A program made the translations under genes and the position numbers. The notes under the pieces are model-generated. The model was not told where the DNA came from, did not search any database, and was given only the letters and a program-made list of their open reading frames with translations. DNA of 8,721 nucleotides, taken from contig JAAYAO010000474.1 in NCBI GenBank assembly GCA_012719335.1, positions 1-8,721 of the forward strand, written 5' to 3'. This document shows, in pieces, positions 1-6,900 of this stretch (within the stretch, counting starts at the first letter, position 1; the number at the start of each line of letters is the position of its first letter). This stretch comes from Propionibacterium sp. GTDB taxonomy: Bacteria > Actinomycetota > Actinomycetes > Propionibacteriales > Propionibacteriaceae.

Positions 1-523
1 CCTGCGCAACCAGATCGCGCCGGGCACCGAGGGCGGCTTCACCCGCCACTTCACCAAGGACGACGCCCCGGTGACCACGGTCTTCGAGGCCTCGGAGAAC
101 TACCAGGCCGCCGGTATCCCGCTGGTGGTGCTCGGTGGCACCGAGTACGGCTCCGGCTCCTCGCGGGACTGGGCCGCCAAGGGCACCGCTCTGCTCGGCG
201 TCCGTGCGGTGATCACCGAATCGTTCGAGCGCATCCACCGCTCGAACCTGATCGGAATGGGTGTGCTGCCGCTGCAGTTCCCGGCCGGCGAGAACGCCGA
301 CTCGCTGGGGCTCGACGGCGAGGAGACCTTCTCGATCACCGGGGTCACCGCTCTCAACGAGGGCACCACCCCCAAGACGGTCAAGGTGGTCGCCACCAAG
401 CCGTCCGGTGAGACCGTCGAGTTCGACGCGGTCGTGCGGATCGACACCCCCGGAGAGGCCGACTACTACCGCAACGGCGGCATCATGCAGTACGTGCTGC
501 GCAATATCGCCAAGAAGGCCTGA
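1..523 (+). CDS. acnA: Aconitate hydratase (aconitase A), C-terminal part
   Basis: This is the 3' end of an aconitase gene; the reading frame is open from base 2 and ends at TGA 521-523, giving 173 visible residues of a protein usually near 900. Aconitase interconverts citrate and isocitrate in the TCA cycle, in the cytoplasm, using a [4Fe-4S] cluster. The visible part is the C-terminal swivel domain. It begins with [15 protein letters not shown] and contains the family signature [17 protein letters not shown], whose SGSSRDW stretch holds substrate-binding and catalytic Ser/Arg residues. [20 protein letters not shown] follows, then the typical ending [10 protein letters not shown]. The cluster-ligand cysteines lie upstream of the window. 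A strong hairpin terminator follows 17 bp after the stop, so the gene ends its transcription unit. The family call is secure from the signatures. AcnA rather than AcnB follows from the domain order, with the swivel domain at the C terminus. Confidence 0.96.
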   Translation, partial: LRNQIAPGTEGGFTRHFTKDDAPVTTVFEASENYQAAGIPLVVLGGTEYGSGSSRDWAAKGTALLGVRAVITESFERIHRSNLIGMGVLPLQFPAGENADSLGLDGEETFSITGVTALNEGTTPKTVKVVATKPSGETVEFDAVVRIDTPGEADYYRNGGIMQYVLRNIAKKA

Positions 524-540
524 CCCACACCGGTCACCGC

Positions 541-573
541 GAGCCCCCGTCCACACTTGCTGGACGGGGGCTC
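541..573 (+). terminator. Rho-independent-like terminator of acnA
   Basis: A perfect 13-bp inverted repeat: arm GAGCCCCCGTCCA (541-553), 7-nt loop CACTTGC (554-560), arm TGGACGGGGGCTC (561-573). A short run of four T (579-582) follows after five other bases. It starts 17 bp past the acnA stop. The weak T tract is common in high-GC actinobacteria, where hairpins without a long U tract are often proposed as terminators. The symmetry would let it work in either direction, but only acnA runs into it here. Confidence 0.85.
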
Positions 574-599
574 ACGTGTTTTGCCGGGAGGTCACATTC

Positions 600-619
600 A
601 CGCTGGTTTGGCCCTGACC
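600..619 (+). repeat. Partial (left-half) copy of the GGTTGAGC hairpin repeat
   Basis: Bases 600-619 match bases 624-643 at 18 of 20 positions; the two differences are TG against GA inside the GGTTGAGC box. The segment therefore looks like a duplicated and decayed left half of the full repeat that begins 24 bp later. It lacks the right arm and the GTCGAAACC end, so it cannot form the hairpin by itself. Confidence 0.6.
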
Positions 620-628
620 CCCAACGCT

Positions 629-666
629 GGTTGAGCCCTGACCGCTTGCGGTCAGGTGTCGAAACC
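629..666 (+). repeat. Intergenic hairpin repeat, copy 1 (38 nt)
   Basis: The element starts with GGTTGAGC (629-636) and ends with TGTCGAAACC (657-666). Between them is a perfect 9-bp stem: CCTGACCGC (637-645), TT (646-647), GCGGTCAGG (648-656). The outer boxes also resemble each other as an imperfect inverted repeat (GGTT at one end, AACC at the other). Related elements occur at 2945-2982 (inverted, same length) and 7502-7536. From memory, short intergenic elements bounded by GGTTGAG and TCGAAACC are frequent in actinobacterial genomes. I cannot name a defined family or function. Confidence 0.8.
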
Positions 667-682
667 TCGCGACCTGTTGTAT

Positions 683-709
683 GGACGCGACCGCGGTGAT
701 CACGCGTCC
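683..709. promoter_or_regulatory. Inverted repeat upstream of rpe, possible operator or structure
   Basis: The arms GGACGCG (683-689) and CGCGTCC (703-709) are exactly complementary over 7 bp, with a 13-nt centre. The centre contains two small overlapping palindromes, ACCGCGGT (690-697) and TGATCA (697-702). It lies 59-85 bp upstream of the rpe start, upstream of where a -35 box would sit, so it could bind an activator or repressor. No regulator can be named, and some chance symmetry is expected in GC-rich DNA. Confidence 0.35.
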
Positions 710-754
710 GCAACTCACTCCTGTGGGTGGGGAGTCGCGGTCGGGCAGCCTGGG

Positions 755-760
755 TAGGCT
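755..760 (+). promoter_or_regulatory. Candidate -10 box of rpe-thrC, leaderless
   Basis: TAGGCT fits the actinobacterial TANNNT -10 pattern and ends 7 nt before the GTG start of rpe at 768, which would put the transcription start at or next to the start codon. No strong Shine-Dalgarno sequence precedes the GTG (only a weak GGTAGG overlapping the box). No clear -35 hexamer is visible 16-18 bp upstream. Confidence 0.5.
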
Positions 761-767
761 GGTCGTC

Positions 768-1484
768 GTGGGGATCAAGATCTTGCCGTCGTTGTTGTCC
801 GCCGACTTCGCCAACCTGCAGCGTGACATCGAGCAGGTTGGCAGTGCCGATGGGTTGCACGTGGACGTGATGGACAACCATTTCGTCCCGAACCTGACCC
901 TGGGGTTGCCCGTGGTGGAGTCGATCCGGCGGGTCACCGACAAGTTCATCGACATGCACCTGATGATCGAGGACCCCGACCGGTGGGCCCCGGCCTATGC
1001 CGAGGCGGGCGCCGAGTCGGTGACCTTCCACGTCGAGGCCGCGCACGCCCCGGTGCGGTTGTCCCGCGAACTGCGGGCCCTGGGCGCCCGGGCCGGGATG
1101 GGACAGAAACCGGCGACCCCGATCGAACCGTACGAGGACCTCCTGCCCGAACTGGACACCCTGTTGCTGATGACCGTCGAACCGGGCTTCGGTGGTCAGG
1201 CCTTCCTCGAGGTGGTGCTGCCGAAGATCCGCCGCACCCGGGAGTTGCTGCGTCCGTACGGCACCGACATCTGGTTGCAGGTGGATGGCGGGATCTCCGA
1301 GAACACCATCGACATGGCCATCGATGCGGGAGCCGATGTGTTCGTGGCCGGGTCGGCGGTGTACCGTGCCGACGATCCCGATGCCATGGTGCGCTCCCTG
1401 CGCGCCCGTGGTGAGGGAGTCACCCATGAGCTCCGGGCAACCCCCTGGGCACAGCGAGCACTGTCGGCGGGAGACCAGGCCTGA
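768..1484 (+). CDS. rpe: Ribulose-phosphate 3-epimerase
   Basis: This enzyme (238 residues, cytoplasmic) interconverts D-ribulose 5-phosphate and D-xylulose 5-phosphate in the pentose phosphate pathway. It is a single TIM barrel. The N-terminal strand reads [13 protein letters not shown] (residues 5-17). The family metal-ligand pattern is present as H31 and D33 (in [12 protein letters not shown]), H64 (in DMHLMIEDP) and D173 (in LQVDGGI); D33 and D173 are the expected acid/base pair. The phosphate-binding and active-site loop [10 protein letters not shown] (135-144) is intact. GTG 768 was chosen because homology begins at once after it and a -10 box sits 7 nt upstream; the frame stays open further upstream, but that stretch covers the promoter and palindrome. 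The C-terminal tail of about 17 residues after the last barrel helix is slightly longer than usual. The stop overlaps the thrC start, so the two genes are probably cotranscribed. Confidence 0.95.
   Translation: MGIKILPSLLSADFANLQRDIEQVGSADGLHVDVMDNHFVPNLTLGLPVVESIRRVTDKFIDMHLMIEDPDRWAPAYAEAGAESVTFHVEAAHAPVRLSRELRALGARAGMGQKPATPIEPYEDLLPELDTLLLMTVEPGFGGQAFLEVVLPKIRRTRELLRPYGTDIWLQVDGGISENTIDMAIDAGADVFVAGSAVYRADDPDAMVRSLRARGEGVTHELRATPWAQRALSAGDQA
1469..1474 (+). promoter_or_regulatory. Ribosome binding site of thrC inside the rpe end
   Basis: GGGAGA ends 9 nt before the thrC ATG at 1484, which is good Shine-Dalgarno spacing. It lies within the last codons of rpe, as expected for a downstream gene in an operon, and supports the ATG at 1484 as the thrC start. 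Confidence 0.6.
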
Positions 1485-2893
1485 TGCAGTACGTATCGAC
1501 CCGCGGCGGGGGAGAACCCCGCCGCTTCAGCGACATCCTGTTGGAGGGGTTGGCCCCCGACGGCGGGCTGTTCCTGCCGCAGCGCTACCCCCGGGCCGAC
1601 CTGCCGGGTTGGCGGGCGGCCTGGCAGCAGGGTGGGTACCCGGCGCTGGCCACCGCGGTGCTCTCGGAGTTCATCGACGACATCCCGATCGACGACCTGG
1701 CCCGCCTGTGTCGCGACACCTACACCGAAGCGACCTACCGCGACGCCCGGATCGCCCCGCTCAGCCCACTGGGCGAGGACATGTACCTCCTGGGCCTGTC
1801 GAACGGTCCGACGCTGGCCTTCAAGGACATGGCGATGCAGTTGCTCGGCGCCCTGTTCGAGTACGAACTGGCCCGCCGCAACTCGCACCTGAACATCCTC
1901 GGCGCGACCAGCGGCGACACCGGTTCGGCAGCCGAGTACGCGATGCGCGGACGCACCGGGGTGCAGGTGTTCATGCTCAGCCCGGACGGCCGGATGAGCG
2001 CCTTCCAGCAGGCCCAGATGTTCTCCTTGGACGACCCGAACATCCACAACATCGCGATCCGGGGGGTGTTCGACGACTGTCAGGATCTGGTCAAGGGCAT
2101 CTCCGCCGATCTGCGCTTCAAACGCGCCCATCACATCGGCACGGTGAACTCGATCAACTGGGCCCGGGTGGTGGCCCAGGTGGTGTACTACGTCGCCGGT
2201 TGGGTCCAGGCCACCGACTCCGACGACCAGCAGGTCACCTTCGCCGTCCCGACCGGCAACTTCGGCAACATTCTGGCCGGCCACATCGCCCGGCAGATGG
2301 GTCTGCCGGTGAAACGGCTGGTGTTGGCCACCAATGAGAACAACGTGCTGGACGAATTCTTCCGAACCGGCACCTACCGGCCCCGTCCGGCCAAGGAGAC
2401 CCACGCCACCTCGAGCCCGTCGATGGACATCTCCCGAGCCAGCAACTTCGAGCGGTTCGTCGCCGACCTGTTGGGCCGCGACGCCGACGCGCTGCGGCAA
2501 CTCTTCGACGAGGTACGCACCCACGGGTCGTTCGCGGTCGACGCCGAGCAACTGGCCCGCTGCCGCGACGAGTTCGGCTTCATCTCCGGTACCAGCACCC
2601 ACGCCGACCGGGTGGCCACCATCGCCCGCGTCGACGCCGAGTACGGCCGGGTGATCGACCCGCACACCGCCGACGCGGTGTATGTCGCGGCCGACCACGT
2701 GGACGAGGGGGTGCCGATGATCGTCCTGGAGACCGCCCTGCCGGTGAAGTTCGCCGAAACGATCCACGAAGCCCTCGGTCGCGAACCCGAAATGCCCGAC
2801 GACTACCGCGGCCTGGAAGACCTGCCGCGGCACGTCGATGTGCTCGACAACGACCTCGACGCACTGCGCGCCTACATCGAAGAACGCACCTGA
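1484..2893 (+). CDS. thrC: Threonine synthase (long, PLP-dependent form)
   Basis: This 469-residue cytoplasmic enzyme converts O-phospho-L-homoserine and water to L-threonine and phosphate, the last step of threonine synthesis. It opens with the N-terminal domain of the long class ([20 protein letters not shown], then GLAPDGGLFLP). The PLP Schiff-base lysine is K114 in GPTLAFKDMAMQLLG. The substrate loop ILGATSGDTGSAAEYAMRG starts at residue 138, and the PLP phosphate-binding loop VPTGNFGN spans residues 255-262. Other hallmarks are NSINWARVVAQVVYY, the ETHATSSPSMDISRASNFERF segment and the C-terminal ETALPVKFAETI. From memory it closely resembles Corynebacterium glutamicum ThrC (about 480 residues), not the short form of about 360 residues in mycobacteria. 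The ATG shares one base with the rpe stop (TGATG), suggesting translational coupling. No threonine or homoserine gene is adjacent, so thrC is separated here from the usual hom-thrB partners. Confidence 0.96.
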   Translation: MQYVSTRGGGEPRRFSDILLEGLAPDGGLFLPQRYPRADLPGWRAAWQQGGYPALATAVLSEFIDDIPIDDLARLCRDTYTEATYRDARIAPLSPLGEDMYLLGLSNGPTLAFKDMAMQLLGALFEYELARRNSHLNILGATSGDTGSAAEYAMRGRTGVQVFMLSPDGRMSAFQQAQMFSLDDPNIHNIAIRGVFDDCQDLVKGISADLRFKRAHHIGTVNSINWARVVAQVVYYVAGWVQATDSDDQQVTFAVPTGNFGNILAGHIARQMGLPVKRLVLATNENNVLDEFFRTGTYRPRPAKETHATSSPSMDISRASNFERFVADLLGRDADALRQLFDEVRTHGSFAVDAEQLARCRDEFGFISGTSTHADRVATIARVDAEYGRVIDPHTADAVYVAADHVDEGVPMIVLETALPVKFAETIHEALGREPEMPDDYRGLEDLPRHVDVLDNDLDALRAYIEERT

Positions 2894-2944
2894 GAATGCG
2901 GGCCGCCGGCTGACTGAGCCGACGCCCCACAATCCGACCGGACT

Positions 2945-2982
2945 GGTTTCGACTCGGTGCCGCAAGCGGCACCGGCTCAACC
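2945..2982 (-). repeat. Intergenic hairpin repeat, copy 2 (38 nt, inverted)
   Basis: On the minus strand this copy begins GGTTGAGC (2982-2975) and ends AGTCGAAACC (2954-2945). The stem is CGGTGCCGC (2955-2963), AA, GCGGCACCG (2966-2974), a perfect 9-bp pairing. Total length equals copy 1. Compared in one orientation, the end boxes and the apical CGC-TT-GCG are the same as in copy 1 while the outer six stem pairs differ on both arms. It lies in the 122-bp gap between the convergent thrC and PAC2 genes and could terminate both, although no T tract follows. A weaker 5-bp hairpin, CGGCT/AGCCG (2907-2921), sits closer to the thrC stop. Confidence 0.85.
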
Positions 2983-3015
2983 GACGCCCTGAGGCCGGGC
3001 ACCCGGTGCGCTTCG

Positions 3016-3852
3016 TCAGCCTTCGCGGCGGCGGAGATAGCGCTCGAACTCGGCGGCGATCGCATCCCCGCTGGCTTCGGGCAACTCGGCCTCGTCCTGT
3101 TCCTCGGCCAGGGCGGCGACGTACTCCGAGATCGCCGGATCCGACTCGGCCACCTCGTTGGCGCTGCGCTCCCAGGCCCGGGCCAGCTCGGGCAGGTCGG
3201 CCATGTCGAGCTTCAGGCCGCTGATGTCCTCGACATGCTTCAACAGGGTCAGGGTGGCCTTCGGGTTGGGGGCCGAGGCGACATAGTGCGGCACCGACAC
3301 CCAGGCCGACGCGACCGGCACCCCGGCGACCTCCAACCGGTGACTCAGAATGCCGGTGATGCCGGTGGGCCCCTCGTAGTTGGACGAGATCAGCCCGTGC
3401 TCGCGCTGCAGGGCCGGGTGGTGGGAGGTGACCGCCGACGGCAGCGGCCGGTTGTGCAGCACGTCGGCCAGCAGGGCGCCCAACACCACCGCCAGCTTCG
3501 GTTTCGCCGAGCCGACCAGTTCGGTGATCAGCCGGCAGAACCCGTCCCACCGGTAGGACGGCTCGGGCCCGGCGATCAGGATCACGTCCCGGCCGCCGAT
3601 CCGGCACACCATCACCTCGGTGGTCGGCCAGGTGAACCGGGGTTCCCCCGCCTCGCGGGTGACCACCGGCCGGGTCACCTGGAAGTCGTAGAAATCGTCG
3701 GGATCGACGGCGAACACCTGTTCGGCGTGGTACGTCTCGGCCAGATGATCCAGGGCGTCGCTGGCGGCGGCGCCCGCGTCACTCCACCCACTGAACGCGG
3801 CCACCACGATCGGTTCGTGCAGTTCGCGCAGCACCGAGGAGGTATTCACCAT
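3016..3852 (-). CDS. PAC2-family protein (proteasome assembly chaperone-like)
   Basis: The 278-residue product belongs to the actinobacterial PAC2 family, named after the eukaryotic proteasome assembly chaperone 2. Family members have been solved structurally, but I know of no established bacterial function. Visible hallmarks are PIVVAAFSGWSDAGAAASDAL (residues 14-34), the YDFQVTRP segment, GPEPSYRWDGFCRLI, and NYEGPTGITGIL. A conserved region follows with VPHYVASAPNPKATLTLL. The tail contains an acidic stretch (EEQDEAELPE, about residues 250-259) and a basic end (YLRRREG). There is no signal peptide or membrane segment, so it is likely cytoplasmic. The ATG at 3852 is preferred over an in-frame GTG at 3861 because a -10 box ends 7 nt before the ATG and overlaps that GTG. 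It is divergent from metH; from memory, Mycobacterium tuberculosis has the same divergent pair (Rv2124c metH, Rv2125). That argues for shared regulation or a linked role, which remains inference. Confidence 0.88.
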   Translation of the reverse strand: MVNTSSVLRELHEPIVVAAFSGWSDAGAAASDALDHLAETYHAEQVFAVDPDDFYDFQVTRPVVTREAGEPRFTWPTTEVMVCRIGGRDVILIAGPEPSYRWDGFCRLITELVGSAKPKLAVVLGALLADVLHNRPLPSAVTSHHPALQREHGLISSNYEGPTGITGILSHRLEVAGVPVASAWVSVPHYVASAPNPKATLTLLKHVEDISGLKLDMADLPELARAWERSANEVAESDPAISEYVAALAEEQDEAELPEASGDAIAAEFERYLRRREG

Positions 3853-3859
3853 GCCCGTC

Positions 3860-3865
3860 ACTGTA
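3860..3865 (-). promoter_or_regulatory. Candidate -10 box of the PAC2 gene, leaderless
   Basis: On the minus strand the sequence reads TACAGT, then 7 nt, then ATG (3852). TACAGT is a good match to TANNNT and to TATAAT. There is no Shine-Dalgarno sequence in the 7-nt gap. The spacing places the transcription start at the start codon. Confidence 0.55.
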
Positions 3866-3884
3866 GCCGCCGAAACCGAACCCG

Positions 3885-3904
3885 CGACCGGGTCGAGACG
3901 ACCC
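3885..3904. promoter_or_regulatory. Three alternating CGACC/GGTCG half-sites in the PAC2-metH gap
   Basis: CGACC (3885-3889), GGTCG (3891-3895) and CGACC (3899-3903) alternate in orientation with spacers of 1 and 3 nt. The last pair extends to a perfect 6-bp inverted repeat, GGGTCG-AGA-CGACCC (3890-3904). The cluster covers about -33 to -52 relative to the presumed PAC2 transcription start, over its -35 region. It may be an operator. The short arms make chance symmetry in GC-rich DNA a real alternative. Confidence 0.3.
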
Positions 3905-3912
3905 TGCGGTTC

Positions 3913-3933
3913 GGACGTGGCAATCTCACGTCC
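3913..3933. promoter_or_regulatory. Palindromic operator candidate upstream of metH
   Basis: The arms GGACGTG (3913-3919) and CACGTCC (3927-3933) are perfectly complementary with a 7-nt centre (GCAATCT). The element spans -43 to -23 relative to the metH start codon, which is also the presumed transcription start, and so overlaps the -35 region. That position suits a dimeric repressor. The absence of a good -35 hexamer is also compatible with activator control. Methionine-responsive regulators are known in actinobacteria (for example McbR in Corynebacterium), but this sequence does not match the McbR site as I remember it. Confidence 0.45.
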
Positions 3934-3943
3934 CCGGGCTGCC

Positions 3944-3949
3944 TATCCT
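3944..3949 (+). promoter_or_regulatory. Candidate -10 box of metH, leaderless
   Basis: TATCCT matches the TANNNT pattern and ends 6 nt before the metH ATG at 3956. The intervening bases (GTTCCA) contain no Shine-Dalgarno sequence, so a leaderless transcript starting at the ATG is likely. With no 5' leader there is no room for a cobalamin or SAM riboswitch. Confidence 0.55.
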
Positions 3950-3955
3950 GTTCCA

Positions 3956-6900
3956 ATGACCACTCAGCCCGTTGCCCCCGATCAGCTCACTGCGGTTGAC
4001 CGTGCCCGCGCCCTGCGCGAGGCATTGACGAGCCGCGTCGTTGTCGCCGACGGGGCGATGGGCACCATGTTGCAGAACTACGACCTCGACCTGGACGAGT
4101 TCCGGGGCCTGGAGGGCTGCAACGAGATGCTCAGCCTGACCCGTCCCGACGTGATCGCCGAAATCCACGACGCCTACTTCACCGCCGGCGCCGACTGCGT
4201 CGAGACCAACACCTTCGGCACCAACCTGGCCGCCCTGAACGAGTACGGCATCGCCGACCAGCTCGCCGAACTGGCCGAAGCCGCCGCCCGGATCGCCCGC
4301 GAGGTCGCCGACAAGCACAGCACTCCGGAGCGTCCGCGCTGGGTGCTGGGGTCGGTCGGGCCCGGCACCAAACTGCCCACCCTGGGCCACGTCCGGTTCG
4401 CCCAACTGCGCGACGCCTTCGCCGAACAGGTCACCGCGATGCTGGCCGGCGGCATCGACGCCGTGCTGATCGAAACCAGCCAGGACCTGCTGCAGACCAA
4501 GGCCGCGGTGATCGGCGCCCAGCGCGCCCGCACCGCCGCCGGCCGCACCGAGGTGCCGATCATCGCCCAGGTCACCGTCGAAACCACCGGCACGATGCTG
4601 ATGGGGTCGGAGATCGGTGCGGCGCTGACCACCCTGGAAAGCCTCGGCATCGACCTGATCGGGCTGAACTGCGCCACCGGCCCGGCCGAGATGGCCGAAC
4701 ACCTACGCCACCTGGCCCGCAACGCCCGGGTCGGGATCTCCTGCATGCCGAACGCCGGCCTGCCCGAACTGACCCCCCAGGGTGCCCGCTACCCACTGCA
4801 GGCCGAGGAGCTGGCCGACGCCCTGGAACGGTACGTCGACGACTTCGGTCTGGCCCTGGTCGGTGGCTGCTGCGGCACCACCCCCGAACACATCCGGCAA
4901 CTGTCCGAGCGGGTGGGCGGCCGGCCGCTGGCCGCACGCACCCCGGCCCCGGTGGCGTCGGTGTCCTCGCTGTACCACGACGTGCCGCTCACCCAGGACA
5001 CCTCCTATCTGTCCATCGGGGAACGCACCAACGCGAACGGGTCGAAGGCCTTCCGCGAGGCGATGCTCGCCGAGAACTGGGACGACTGTGTCGACATCGC
5101 CCGGGAACAAACCCGTGAGGGCGCCCACCTGATCGACCTGTGCGTCGACTACGTCGGCCGCGACGGCGCCGCCGACATGGACGAACTGGCCTTCCGGCTG
5201 GCCACCTCGTCCACCCTGCCGGTGGTGCTCGACTCCACCGAGCCCGACGTCCTGCAGGCCGGCCTGGAACGTCTCGCCGGTCGGTGCGTGATCAACTCGG
5301 TCAACTACGAGGACGGCGACGGCCCCGAATCGCGCTTCGCCCGGATCATGCCGATGGTGCGCGAACACGGGGCCGGGGTGGTCGCGCTGACCATCGACGA
5401 GGAGGGCCAGGCCCGCACCGCCGACTGGAAGGTGCGGGTCGCCGAACGCCTGATCGCCGACCTGACCGGCAACTGGGGGATGCGCGAATCCGACATCATC
5501 GTCGACTGCCTCACCTTCCCGATCGCCACCGGCCAGGAGGAAACCCGCCGCGACGGCATCGAAACCATCGAGGCGATCCGCCGGATCAAGGCGGCCCACC
5601 CCGAGGTGCACACCACCCTCGGCGTGTCCAACGTGTCCTTCGGGCTGAACCCGACCGCCCGTCGGGTGCTGAACTCTGTGTTCCTGCACGAGTGCGTCGA
5701 AGCCGGCCTCACCTCGGCGATCGTGCACACCGCGAAGATCCTGCCGATGAACCGGATCCCGGACGATCAGCGTCAGGTCGCCCTCGACCTGGTGTACGAC
5801 CGGCGCGCCGACGACTACGACCCGCTGACCCGCTTCCTGGAGATGTTCGAGGGCGTCACCACCGCCGACGCGAAGGCCGAACGGGCCGCCGAACTGGCCG
5901 CCCTGCCGGTCGCCGAACGACTGCAGCGCCGAATCATCGACGGTGAGGCCAAGGGGTTGGAGGACGACCTCGCCGAGGCGCTCACCGACAAGGGTGCCCT
6001 GGCGATCGTGAACGACGACCTGCTGGCCGGCATGAAGGTGGTCGGCGAACTGTTCGGCTCCGGGCAGATGCAGTTGCCCTTCGTGCTGCAGTCGGCCGAG
6101 GTGATGAAGCAGGCGGTGGCCTACCTGGAGCCGCACATGGAGAAGACCGACACCGAGGGCAAGGGCACCATCGTGCTGGCCACGGTGAAGGGCGATGTGC
6201 ACGACATCGGCAAGAACCTGGTCGACATCATCCTGACCAACAACGGGTACGCGGTGGTGAACCTCGGCATCAAACAGCCGGTGAGCACCATCATCGAGGC
6301 CGCCGAGGAACACAACGCCGACGCGATCGGTATGTCGGGGCTGTTGGTGAAGTCCACCGTGGTGATGCGCGACAACCTCGGCGAACTGAACGAGCGGGGG
6401 CTGACCAAGTACCCGGTGCTGCTGGGCGGCGCGGCACTGACCCGGGCGTTCGTGGAGAACGACCTGCAGGAGATGTACGGCGGCGACGTGCGCTACGCCC
6501 GGGATGCCTTCGAGGGGCTGCGCCTGATGGAGGCGGTGATGGCGGTCAAACGTGGCGAACCGGGGGCGGCCCTGCCCGCGCCGCGCACACGCCGGGTGCG
6601 GGCGGTGGACCGTGCCGAGGCCGAGACCGTCGAACTGCCGGCCCGGTCGGACGTCGCCGAGGACGTGGACGTGCCCACCCCGCCGTTCTGGGGATCACGG
6701 GTGGTCAAGGGCGTGAAGCTGAACGACGTCGTCGGTTGGCTGGACGAACGCGCCACCTTCATGGGCCAGTGGGGCCTGAAGGGCGCCCGCGACGGGGTGT
6801 CCTACGAGGAACTGGTCGAAACCGAGGGACGGCCCCGGCTGCGGATGTGGCTCGACCGGCTGCACACCGAATCGATCGCCGAAATGGCCGTGGTCTATGG

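Noticed and set aside
717..735. A small ACTCC/GGAGT inverted repeat upstream of rpe.
   Set aside because: Only five pairs around a nine-base loop; expected by chance.
681..767. A longer rpe with a start at 681 (29 extra residues).
   Set aside because: The extension has no Rpe homology and would cover the inverted repeat and the -10 box; homology begins exactly at GTG 768.
2986..3006. Small GC hairpins (GCCC/GGGC and CCGGG/CCCGG) after the PAC2 stop as a separate terminator.
   Set aside because: Stems of 4-5 bp without a T tract; the nearby 9-bp repeat hairpin is a better candidate.
1196..3607. A minus-strand open frame of about 800 codons antisense to rpe, thrC and part of the PAC2 gene.
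   Set aside because: Its translation is low-complexity Arg/Gly/Val/His-rich with no recognisable domain, and it overlaps well-identified genes. Long antisense frames are a by-product of G/C-rich third codon positions.
3851..3955. A longer metH starting near 3851.
   Set aside because: It would run through the divergent promoter region and the palindromes; ATG 3956 fits the promoter spacing and the usual MetH N terminus.
3853..3955. A cobalamin or SAM riboswitch controlling metH.
   Set aside because: The gap is only 103 bp, much of it taken by the opposed promoter. No B12-box-like conserved element is recognisable, and the -10 box lies 6 nt from the ATG, leaving no leader RNA.
4703..6313. A minus-strand open frame of about 536 codons antisense to metH.
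   Set aside because: Same composition artefact; the plus strand encodes intact MetH domains throughout.
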